Below, one piece after another: positions 43,186 through 51,060 of a stretch of DNA of 64,000 nucleotides. The DNA comes from Loigolactobacillus iwatensis (GTDB lineage: Bacteria > Bacillota > Bacilli > Lactobacillales > Lactobacillaceae), in NCBI RefSeq assembly GCF_003950295.1, contig NZ_RHNP01000006.1:17035-81034 (forward strand), in the 5' to 3' direction. The notes beneath the pieces are model-generated. The model was not told where the DNA came from and ran no database searches. It saw nothing but the letters and a program-made list of their open reading frames with translations. The position numbers were made by a program, and so were the translations under genes. Each line of letters starts with the position of its first letter. Positions within the stretch are counted from its first letter, which is position 1.

Positions 43186-45456
43186 ATGCAAACTAAACAG
43201 AAGAAAAGATTTTTTAATGCAAAATTTGATCCTTTTCTAATTTTAATTTTATTAGTTGCACTATTTTTATACGGTTGGCAGATCTGGAAGGCTGGTTCGG
43301 CCAATGATTTCTACACGGCTGCAATTACGAGTATGACGCAGAGTTGGAAGAATTTTTGGTACGCAAGTTTTGATCCGGCAGGGTATATTACCGTTGATAA
43401 GCCGCCAGTCGCGTTGTGGTTTATGGCAATTAGCGCAAAGATTTTTGATGTTCATGGCTGGAGTGTTGTGTTGCCGTCCGTTTTGTTCGGGGTTGGGTCA
43501 GTTTATCTACTTTATCGACTAGTGACACCAACGTTTGGCCGAGTTGCTGGCCGTTTCACCGCACTCATCATGACGGTAACGCCGATTGTGGTGGCCGATT
43601 CACGAACAAATAACATGGATGCAACCTTGGTATTTTTCCTATTGTTGGCGTTTAGTTTTTTAGTTAAAGCAACTAAGATGGGGGAAAAGCGCTGGCTCTT
43701 TGTCAGTTTTGCCCTAATCGGCGTCGCCTTTAACGTAAAAATGCTGCAAGCCTTCATGGTATTGCCAGCAATGTACGTCTTTTACTGGCTGGCAGCCAAA
43801 ATTAAATGGCCCAAAAAACTTCTTAATTTATCGGTTGCTACCGTTGTTCTAGCCATTTTTACGTTAGCTTGGCCGTTATCGGTTGATTTGACTTCGGCCC
43901 AAAATCGTCCTTATGAAGGTGGTTCAGAACACAATTCAGTTCTAGAACTGGCCTTTGGCTACAACGGTAGTCAACGTTTGTTAGGCCAAACAACTGGTAC
44001 TGGCGGTACTTTTCCTGGAATGAGTGGCAGTAAAGAAAAAACAAACGCACCAAAAAAGGCGATTAAAGAAGTAAAAGTGACAACTGGTAGTAAAACACAA
44101 ACGACACCAACTGGGACTAAGCCTAAAGTGCCTAGTGGTCAGCAAAGTGGTAAGACCGGGGGACCAGGTGCTGCTGGGAATGCTACCGGTGGTAAAACTG
44201 GCCAAGGTGGTGGCACAGCCGGTGCAGGTGGCGGTGCTTTTGATATTGGTACAGCAGGGATTACTCGAGTTTTCCAAAAATCATTAGGTCGGCAGGTTAG
44301 CTGGTTATTGCCACTTGCTTTAATTGGTGTTATCAGCAGCTTTAGCTATTTTGCTGATCCTAAGCGCCGTTGGTACCAATTAAGCCAAGCACAAAAAGAG
44401 CTGATTCTCTGGTTGGGTTGGCTAGTACCAGTCTTCGGTTTCTTCTCAGTGGCTAGTTTCTTCCACCCATATTACATGATTATGTTAGCACCACCAATTG
44501 CGACTTTGGCCGGGATTGGCCTGACAACTTTGTGGGCGGATGCCAAACAAGAAAAACGACTGTGGCGAACTGCGTTATTGCCCATTGCCATTGCCGTTAC
44601 TGCTCTTTTGCAAGCGTGGTACGTGGCCGATTATTACCTTTGGCTAAGTTGGTTAATTATCGCATTAGCTGTCTTTAGCATCATTATTATCATTAGTCAT
44701 AGTCGCGGGTTAGCTAGGCCAGCATTTATTCTGGCCATTTGTACGATCATGCTGGCACCAACTTGGTGGTCCTTAACGCCAACGATTGCGGCCGAGTCAG
44801 CGGGTATTCCAACGGCCGGCCCTGATTTGTTAACTAGTGATCAGCAAGCCAACGGTGGTGTTGGTTCCGGGACGGTTAATAAAAAACTATTGGCCTATTT
44901 AGAGAAAAATCAAGGTCAGGCAAAGTACCTCTTTGCCACAAGTGATTCTGGAACTGCGGCGCCGTACATTATTAAAACTGGTAAGGCCGTAATGGCGATG
45001 GGTGGTTTTAATGGCACCGACCCGGCAATTACATTGAAACAATTTAAAAAGTTAGTTAAAAACGGCCAGCTGAAGTATTATTACTCATCTGGTAAGAGTG
45101 GTAACACGGCCATTGTTAACTGGATTAAAAAGCACGCTAAAAAGGTTGCCACAAGCAAATATGGTGGCACAACTGGTACTGGCCAACAGACTACGGAAAT
45201 GAATAACGTTACAAAAGGGCCAACGAATACCAAGTCAATGCAGGGCCAACCTACTGGGGTAAAACCAACTAGTAAACCAACGAGTTCCGGCGGTGCCAAT
45301 ATTGCCGGACCGCAAGGCGTACCAACTAGTAATGGTAGTTCTGCTAAAGCGACTACTAAGACGGCCAAAATGCCAACGGGCGGAACTAAAACGCAGGCAA
45401 TGCAACCTGGTGGTCAAAGTTCAGGGACTTTGTACGATTTAAGTGATATTTACTAG
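43186..45456 (+). CDS. GT39-type membrane glycosyltransferase (YkcB-like)
   Basis: A 756-residue enzyme of the PMT/ArnT superfamily related to Bacillus YkcB. It has about twelve membrane segments, the conserved early loop (SFDPAGYITVDKPPVALWF) with the catalytic acidic residue and a second conserved loop. It would transfer a sugar from a polyprenyl phosphate donor to a surface acceptor. Two low-complexity stretches stand out: a Gly/Thr/Lys-rich insertion at about residues 271-355, and a Thr/Gly/Lys/Pro/Gln-rich tail from about 660. AGCAGGTGG precedes ATG. The donor-making glycosyltransferase is encoded next, as in Bacillus ykcBC. Confidence 0.9.
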   Translation: MQTKQKKRFFNAKFDPFLILILLVALFLYGWQIWKAGSANDFYTAAITSMTQSWKNFWYASFDPAGYITVDKPPVALWFMAISAKIFDVHGWSVVLPSVLFGVGSVYLLYRLVTPTFGRVAGRFTALIMTVTPIVVADSRTNNMDATLVFFLLLAFSFLVKATKMGEKRWLFVSFALIGVAFNVKMLQAFMVLPAMYVFYWLAAKIKWPKKLLNLSVATVVLAIFTLAWPLSVDLTSAQNRPYEGGSEHNSVLELAFGYNGSQRLLGQTTGTGGTFPGMSGSKEKTNAPKKAIKEVKVTTGSKTQTTPTGTKPKVPSGQQSGKTGGPGAAGNATGGKTGQGGGTAGAGGGAFDIGTAGITRVFQKSLGRQVSWLLPLALIGVISSFSYFADPKRRWYQLSQAQKELILWLGWLVPVFGFFSVASFFHPYYMIMLAPPIATLAGIGLTTLWADAKQEKRLWRTALLPIAIAVTALLQAWYVADYYLWLSWLIIALAVFSIIIIISHSRGLARPAFILAICTIMLAPTWWSLTPTIAAESAGIPTAGPDLLTSDQQANGGVGSGTVNKKLLAYLEKNQGQAKYLFATSDSGTAAPYIIKTGKAVMAMGGFNGTDPAITLKQFKKLVKNGQLKYYYSSGKSGNTAIVNWIKKHAKKVATSKYGGTTGTGQQTTEMNNVTKGPTNTKSMQGQPTGVKPTSKPTSSGGANIAGPQGVPTSNGSSAKATTKTAKMPTGGTKTQAMQPGGQSSGTLYDLSDIY

Positions 45457-45500
45457 ATCGTGTTTCAAATGATATTAAAATTACGCGGTAAGTTTTGGCG

Positions 45501-45829
45501 AATAGATCAGATTATTAATGAGGACCATGTTTCGAGTGTGCGCAATGAGCACTAGGAGAATGGCTATCCGCCGCAGATAGGATTTTACGTTTTTTCGTAA
45601 GATAGACCTTATTATTAAGGAGGACCATGTTTCGAGTGTGCGCAATGAGCACTAGGAGAATGGCTATCCGCCGCAGATAGGATTTTACGTTTTTTCGTAA
45701 AATAGACCTTGTTATTAAGGAGGGCCATGTTTCGAGTGTGCGCAGTGAGCACTAGGAGAATGGATATCCGCCGCAGATGAGATTTTACGTTTTGTACGTA
45801 AAATAGACCTTATTATTAAGGAGGAAGCA
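45501..45829 (+). repeat. Tandem 100-nt leader cassette upstream of the glycosyltransferase gene
   Basis: Three units starting at 45501, 45601 and 45701 (100, 100 and 101 nt) plus a partial fourth from 45802. Each unit has an AAGGAGG-type site, ATG and a 17-codon frame (MFRVCAMSTRRMAIRRR; TAG stop in units 1-2, TGA in unit 3), a CTATC/GATAG mini-hairpin and a TTTTACG/CGTAA hairpin. The partial unit supplies the AAGGAGGA ribosome site of the gene at 45832, and CCTTA...TAAGG there can fold over that site. Function unknown; a regulatory leader is likely. Confidence 0.9.
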
Positions 45830-45831
45830 GC

Positions 45832-46809
45832 ATGATTGGAACGCAAACACCGAAAATTTCTATTGTTTTACCAGTTTATAATGAAGAAGCTGGCATTTTG
45901 GCAACTATTGCGGCGCTGGAACAATTTATTTCTAATCAGGATGAAGCGTACGAAATGATTTTCGTGGATGATGGTTCAGTTGATGCCAGCGCACAGTTGA
46001 TTAAGCAAGCGCGCCTGAACGATGACGCGATTCGGTTAGTTCAATTTTCGCGAAATTTTGGTCATCAATTAGCGATTACGGCAGGAATTCGCTACGCAAC
46101 TGGGGATGCTGTTGTGGTGATGGACGCCGATCTTCAGGATCCACCGGAAGTAATTCCAGCGATGATTAAGTGTTGGCGCGCCGGTAATCAAGTTGTTTAC
46201 GGTCAGCGTCTCGGCCGCGATGGCGAGACTTGGTTTAAAAAATTGACGGCCAAACTTTTTTATCGGGTGTTAAAACGGGCGACACCGCTTGACATTCCCC
46301 TTGATACTGGTGATTTTCGGCTAATGGATCGCCGAGTGGTGACAGTTTTGGCCAAATTGGATGAGCCGGAACCCTTTGTTCGGGGCCTAGTTTCCTGGGT
46401 TGGTTTCAAGCAAACGGCGGTTACTTATGAGCGGCATGAACGAATTGCAGGTCAATCGAAATATCCACTGAATAAAATGTTCAGTTTGGCAATTGATGGT
46501 TTAACGTCCTTTTCGGGACTGCCATTACAATTTTCCGTTTGGGCAGGTGCTGGTTTATTTTTGCTGAGTGTTGTTGCCTTTATTCGCATAGTCATCGGCG
46601 CCACTACTGGTGGAAGTGATTTATTGTTGGCCACGTTACTGTTAACAACCAGCCTAATTTTGTTCAGCATTGGTCTTGTGAGCACGTACCTTTACCGGAT
46701 ATTTGTCTCTTCACGCAAGCGGCCCTTGTACGTTGTCGCTGAAACAACTGGTTTTCGCCAGGTGAAGCATTATCCAAATTATACCGAATCCAGTCAAAAG
46801 TGGGGTTAA
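45832..46809 (+). CDS. Polyprenyl-phosphate glycosyltransferase (GtrB/YkcC/CsbB-like)
   Basis: A 325-residue GT2 enzyme: catalytic domain at residues 1-230 with PVYNEEAG, FVDDGSVD and the DADLQDPPE metal motif, then two membrane helices (about 230-255 and 265-290). It makes polyprenyl-phosphate sugar, the donor for GT39/GT-C enzymes such as the YkcB-like protein encoded upstream. Its ribosome site lies in the last partial unit of the tandem cassette array, suggesting that its translation is specially regulated. Confidence 0.94.
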   Translation: MIGTQTPKISIVLPVYNEEAGILATIAALEQFISNQDEAYEMIFVDDGSVDASAQLIKQARLNDDAIRLVQFSRNFGHQLAITAGIRYATGDAVVVMDADLQDPPEVIPAMIKCWRAGNQVVYGQRLGRDGETWFKKLTAKLFYRVLKRATPLDIPLDTGDFRLMDRRVVTVLAKLDEPEPFVRGLVSWVGFKQTAVTYERHERIAGQSKYPLNKMFSLAIDGLTSFSGLPLQFSVWAGAGLFLLSVVAFIRIVIGATTGGSDLLLATLLLTTSLILFSIGLVSTYLYRIFVSSRKRPLYVVAETTGFRQVKHYPNYTESSQKWG

Positions 46810-46989
46810 GTAGAAAAGTGTAGTTAATTTTAGTCTGCTTTATTTGATCGCCATCAGGCCAGTGGGATTTTTGCTAAGTGAATGTGCGAAAAAAAGAAAA
46901 AAGTTCACTCATTAACACTAAAACTAGTTTAAAATTAATTGCAATGGTAGTTTTATGTTTGAAAAATAGTTTGTGGAGGTTTGGAGATA

Positions 46990-48663
46990 GTGAAACGACA
47001 TCGGGTTGGTTTTATAGGCGTGCTTATTTTAGCGGTAATCTTAGTGATATTGGGAATTGGTTGGCACCAGCAACGTTATGCGGGTACTATTTCGGCAAAA
47101 AAGATCAGTGCTAATTTAAATAGTAGCCTAATCACAACTCGCCAAAAGAAGCAGGCCCAGGTCACTAAGAAATATCAACAAAAATTAAATTCTAGTAGCT
47201 ACACTGAAAATCATATGTACGTTAAGCTAAATCCTTATCAGACGTCGCCACTAACTGCTTTGGTTGAGTTTCAAACCAAGGCCGCCAGTCAGGTGAGTTT
47301 GCGTGTCGTTGGCAAATCGGCGAAAACAGCAATCAAAACAACTTATTCAGGTTACAAACACAAGCATAAATTATCGGTTCTAGGTTTGTACGCTGATTAC
47401 AATAATACCGTCGTAATCACGATCAAACAGAAAAATGGTCAAATAATCCACAAAAAATTGCGACTTAAAACGGCCAAATTACCAGCGGCCTTAGCGGCGA
47501 TCAAAATTAACGTTAAAACGGCAAATAAACAGAAGATGGTCATCGGTCAAGATAAATTAACTTTCATTGTTCGGACAACTAAGCAACCATTTGGGATTGA
47601 TGCCGATGGTAACATTCGCTGGTATTCGACGGACTATTCGCAACACGTCTTCAAGGAGCTACAAAACGGGCATCTCATGTACCTCGCCAAGAAGAATAAT
47701 TCGGCCAAGGTTTACAACGAAATGCTGGAGACGGACTTTATGGGGCGCGTTTATAAGGAATATCATTTTTCTAGTGAGGCTAAGAGCTCCAATAGTGAAA
47801 ATCTGGATGATGACGTCACCGTCGTTCACCATGATGCAATTGAATTACCAAATCGTGACCTGTTAATGACGGTCTCTGACGGTGGTAGCAAATACATCGA
47901 GGATACTATCGTTCAGGTATCACATAAGACGGGCAAAATCACGAAAGTTATCGACATGAAGAAAATCTTACCCGCCAAAATGTGGCGTAAGTTTACTTCA
48001 GAAAAACGAAACAATGGTAAAATTGATTGGCTGCACATGAACTCACTGTACTACGATAAATCAGATAATGGTCTAATAATTTCCAGTCGCCACCAGGATC
48101 TAGTGCTGAAATTAAACTATAAGACTGACAAAATTAAGTGGCTGTTTTCCGGCAAGAAAAAGTCCAGTTGGCCAATAAGTTACCGCAACAAAGTGTTAAC
48201 GGCAAAAGGAAAGATTACTTATCCAGGCGGACAACACGCGGCAATCTTATTACCTGATCAAAGCAATCAGCAGTTGAAAGATCTGATTATTTTTAACAAT
48301 AATATTGCGATTACCAACGGGCCGAAGAAAACGAGTGAAAAGTATTCTGAAGGTGTGCAGTACGTCATTAATGAAAAGACGAAGACAATTCGTCAGACTT
48401 GGTCATACGGCAAGTCATTAGGTAAACAGAATTTCAGTCAAATTATTGGCTCTGACCGTTATCTAAGTGCCACCAACCGCCTACTCTGCTTTGGGTTTCT
48501 TAAGGGTGGTGACCGAAGTGACATTATTGAGGTTAATAAAAAGACCAATCAGCAAGTCTTTAACGTTCAATTAAGTAATTTAGGCACTAAGGGTTACACT
48601 TACCGCGCGGAACGCTTTTCCCTGTACCCGAATAATCATAAAATAAATCGAACTTATGAATAG
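46990..48663 (+). CDS. Membrane-anchored arylsulfotransferase (ASST family)
   Basis: A 557-residue protein with one N-terminal membrane anchor (residues 6-28), an N-terminal beta domain, and an ASST beta-propeller. The family's key segment is present: DWLHMNSLYYD with His349 and ISSRHQD with Arg367 and His368. Such enzymes move sulfate between phenolic esters without PAPS. I chose GTG 46990 (GGAGG ten bases upstream); the TTG nine bases earlier is too close to that site. It follows the glycosyltransferase genes, so a surface acceptor is conceivable, but known enzymes act on aryl sulfates. Confidence 0.88.
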   Translation: MKRHRVGFIGVLILAVILVILGIGWHQQRYAGTISAKKISANLNSSLITTRQKKQAQVTKKYQQKLNSSSYTENHMYVKLNPYQTSPLTALVEFQTKAASQVSLRVVGKSAKTAIKTTYSGYKHKHKLSVLGLYADYNNTVVITIKQKNGQIIHKKLRLKTAKLPAALAAIKINVKTANKQKMVIGQDKLTFIVRTTKQPFGIDADGNIRWYSTDYSQHVFKELQNGHLMYLAKKNNSAKVYNEMLETDFMGRVYKEYHFSSEAKSSNSENLDDDVTVVHHDAIELPNRDLLMTVSDGGSKYIEDTIVQVSHKTGKITKVIDMKKILPAKMWRKFTSEKRNNGKIDWLHMNSLYYDKSDNGLIISSRHQDLVLKLNYKTDKIKWLFSGKKKSSWPISYRNKVLTAKGKITYPGGQHAAILLPDQSNQQLKDLIIFNNNIAITNGPKKTSEKYSEGVQYVINEKTKTIRQTWSYGKSLGKQNFSQIIGSDRYLSATNRLLCFGFLKGGDRSDIIEVNKKTNQQVFNVQLSNLGTKGYTYRAERFSLYPNNHKINRTYE

Positions 48664-48720
48664 AGGGCAAGCTCATTTATTAGTGTTGTTAAATTCTTAG
48701 ATCGCAAAAGCGTAAAGAAG

Positions 48721-48760
48721 GTTCTACGAAATCCAAATTAGATTTCGTAGAACTTTTTTG
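48721..48760 (+). terminator. Terminator after the arylsulfotransferase gene
   Basis: GTTCTACGAAATC pairs with GATTTCGTAGAAC around seven bases, followed by six T. Confidence 0.92.
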
Positions 48761-48868
48761 GTGGGAGTGACGGCCTCATTATTTTGGTTGGCGTTAGGGT
48801 CTACCTGAATATTATTGTATACTAACATTGAGAAGTACTTGAGTAATGGTCAATTAGGTGGTCAGAAT

Positions 48869-50089
48869 ATGAAAGAACTGGAACTTAAAAAAACAAAAAT
48901 TGAAATGTTTAACAAGACTAAAGGTACGGCCATCCTTTATGTTGTTGTTATTTACATTATTTCAGCAACAATTGAAGGCGTTTTGTCTCCGGGCAAGATA
49001 AGTAACTGGTTTTATTTAGGCTTATTCTTTGTTGGGATGTCGATTCAAATTGCGCTACTTTCTTATTTAACCAAACCTAGAATTGAATTTGTTATTTTGA
49101 CACAATTAATTGTGACGATTGGTTCCTACTTTCTTATTGGGGATTGTATGCCTATTTTATTAGGAATGGCACCGGTTATTTTACTAGAAATTTGGAATTT
49201 TCAAGTGGGAAAAGAGCAAAAAATTGCGTTAGCGTTAGTCATCATTATTTTTGCAGCCATATATCTCCACAATATTTTTGGGATGGCAAGTTTTGGACAC
49301 ACAGTTCTTTTATTGGAAGTGACGGCGTTTCTTATTTTTGCGGCACTATATACTCAGAGTGTGTTCACGAAACAATTCATTGAACTGAAAAAAAGTCGGC
49401 AACTGTTTGAACAATTAGAAAATGTTTATGATCAAGTTGAACAAACAACGGTTGAGGTTGAACGAGATCGAATTGCCCGTGATTTTCATGATTCAATCAT
49501 TCAACAAATCATCGGGAATTTATTGACTTTAGAGGCTACCGCCAACGCAATGCGAAACGGTGCGGCGTGTGAAAAAAGTTTGGCGGAAATTGAACACGTT
49601 ATTACGCGCTCGCGTAAAATGGTTGTTGATTCACGTGCGATTGTTAAGGACTTGAGGGTCAATCGAGAATTAAGTCTGAAAACTAGAATTAATATTTTAA
49701 GCAATTCTTTTAAGAAAAATTACCAATTAGATGTCAAAAGTACAATTAAGGATGAACCGGAATTTTCTAGGGATGTATTTTCGCAGCTTGAGATGATTAT
49801 TCATGAATGTTTGATTAATGTGGCTAAACACGCTGGCGTGAATAATGCTGTCGTTTTTGGGGAACGTACCAAAGAAAATTATCGTTTGAAGATAATTGAT
49901 TTTGGAAATGGCTTCGATGTCAAAAACGTCACTAAAAGTGATCTAAACTTTGGCTTGGAAAATATAGCCGAGCGAGTCAGATCGATAAGCGGACAGTTTG
50001 CAATTAAATCGGTTAAGGGCGAGGGAACCACTATCGTAATTGATATTCCACTTGGAGGAGACCAATATGATAAGAATAATGATCGTTGA
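48869..50089 (+). CDS. NarL-type sensor histidine kinase
   Basis: A 406-residue kinase with five or six membrane helices (residues 20-180) and almost no extracellular loop, then a coiled coil, HisKA_3 with His207 (ERDRIARDFHDSIIQQI) and a C-terminal HATPase (NVAKHAGVNN, DFGNGFD, GEGTTIVIDIPLGG). The sensor topology suits intramembrane sensing of envelope stress or a peptide, as in LiaS/DesK relatives. ATG 48869 (AGGTGG upstream) was preferred over a TTG 18 codons earlier. It overlaps the regulator gene by 23 bases. Confidence 0.92.
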   Translation: MKELELKKTKIEMFNKTKGTAILYVVVIYIISATIEGVLSPGKISNWFYLGLFFVGMSIQIALLSYLTKPRIEFVILTQLIVTIGSYFLIGDCMPILLGMAPVILLEIWNFQVGKEQKIALALVIIIFAAIYLHNIFGMASFGHTVLLLEVTAFLIFAALYTQSVFTKQFIELKKSRQLFEQLENVYDQVEQTTVEVERDRIARDFHDSIIQQIIGNLLTLEATANAMRNGAACEKSLAEIEHVITRSRKMVVDSRAIVKDLRVNRELSLKTRINILSNSFKKNYQLDVKSTIKDEPEFSRDVFSQLEMIIHECLINVAKHAGVNNAVVFGERTKENYRLKIIDFGNGFDVKNVTKSDLNFGLENIAERVRSISGQFAIKSVKGEGTTIVIDIPLGGDQYDKNNDR

Positions 50090-50684
50090 CAACCATCCAG
50101 TTTTTAGAGAAGGATTAAAGGCAGTGTTTGCCGGTAATTCAAAATTTAAAATTGTTGCTGAAGCAGAAAATGGCCAACTTGCATTGCAAAAACTGAACAC
50201 AGTTGCAGTTGATATCATGCTTTTAGATATTAGAATGCCGGTACTAGATGGTATTTCAACACTCGAGCACGTTAAGCGACAGTTTCCGAAAGTAAAGGTT
50301 TGTATTCTGACGACTTATGATGATGTTAAGGTATTTAATGAAGCGATGGCCCTGAAAGCTGATAGCTTTTTACTGAAATACGCCTCGTCGCAAACGATTT
50401 TTCAAACAATTCAGGATACGATGAATGGTCAACTGATTGTGTCACCAGATTTATTGAGAAATGCAGTTGACTCACGAAGCTTAGAGTATTCATTATCTAA
50501 TGAAGACTTAGATATTCTTACAAAAGTTGCTAAGGGTGAACATAATTTTGAAATTGCGCAAGAACTTCATTTTAGTGAAAGAACGATTAAGGGCTATTTA
50601 ACCAATATTTATAATAAATTAGGAGTGACTAGTCGAGCCGGGGCCGTTGCAAAAGCAATGCAGCTTGAATTAATTCGACTTTAA
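50067..50684 (+). CDS. NarL/LuxR-family response regulator
   Basis: A 205-residue regulator: receiver with Asp8 (IVDNH) and phospho-acceptor Asp54 (MLLDIRMP), and a LuxR-type helix-turn-helix at the C-terminus (EIAQELHFSERTIKGYLTNI). ATG 50067 has GGAGGAG upstream inside the kinase gene, which makes the pair translationally coupled. The next gene is the giant adhesin, 376 bases downstream, which is the most obvious candidate target. Confidence 0.93.
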   Translation: MIRIMIVDNHPVFREGLKAVFAGNSKFKIVAEAENGQLALQKLNTVAVDIMLLDIRMPVLDGISTLEHVKRQFPKVKVCILTTYDDVKVFNEAMALKADSFLLKYASSQTIFQTIQDTMNGQLIVSPDLLRNAVDSRSLEYSLSNEDLDILTKVAKGEHNFEIAQELHFSERTIKGYLTNIYNKLGVTSRAGAVAKAMQLELIRL

Positions 50685-50723
50685 CGTGTTTAACTAGCGT
50701 AGCCTTTTGAAAGTGTTATAGAC

Positions 50724-50764
50724 AGAAGCTGTGGTAAAAGTAAAATTTGCCACAGCTTTTTTTA
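50724..50764 (+). terminator. Terminator after the two-component operon
   Basis: AAGCTGTGGTAAA pairs with TTTGCCACAGCTT and ends in seven T. Confidence 0.9.
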
Positions 50765-50973
50765 TTTCTCTAGTTTTAGATTTCCAATTCCAAAGAACAA
50801 TAATTATATACATTGATTATCCATAAAGACAAAGAATAAATTAATCACTCCAATAAAAATATAATAGTTTAATGCTTTTTAACTTTCCCTTTTGGGCAAA
50901 CATTTTGGTCTGAAGGGACGTTGAGTATAAATTCTTTAGCTTATAGACTTAATTTATAGGAGGAAGCGGTTTC

Positions 50974-51027
50974 TTCAGCAAAACCAAATTTGTTGAATTG
51001 CTGAAAAATGGGGAAGTAACATTACTT
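50974..51027 (+). promoter_or_regulatory. Leader hairpin and palindrome before the adhesin gene
   Basis: TTCAGCAA (50974-50981) pairs with TTGCTGAA (50998-51005), and AAGTAACATTACTT (51014-51027) is a near-palindrome. Both lie between a TATAAT-like box near 50867 and ATG 51061. An additional AGGAGGAA at about 50958 has no start codon in reach. The region 50685-51060 has no other gene. Confidence 0.45.
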
Positions 51028-51060
51028 GTTTTACGTTTTTATAAGGAGGAGTTAGGGTCT

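Noticed and set aside
45524..45780. The three 17-codon frames as annotated genes
   Set aside because: Ribosome-site spacing is only about three bases and substitutions between units are not clearly synonymous, so they are described as part of the repeat rather than as CDS.
50998..51060. Upstream extension of the adhesin frame
   Set aside because: TTG start lacks a ribosome site and would bury the KxYKxGKxW signal; ATG 51061 has AAGGAGGA.
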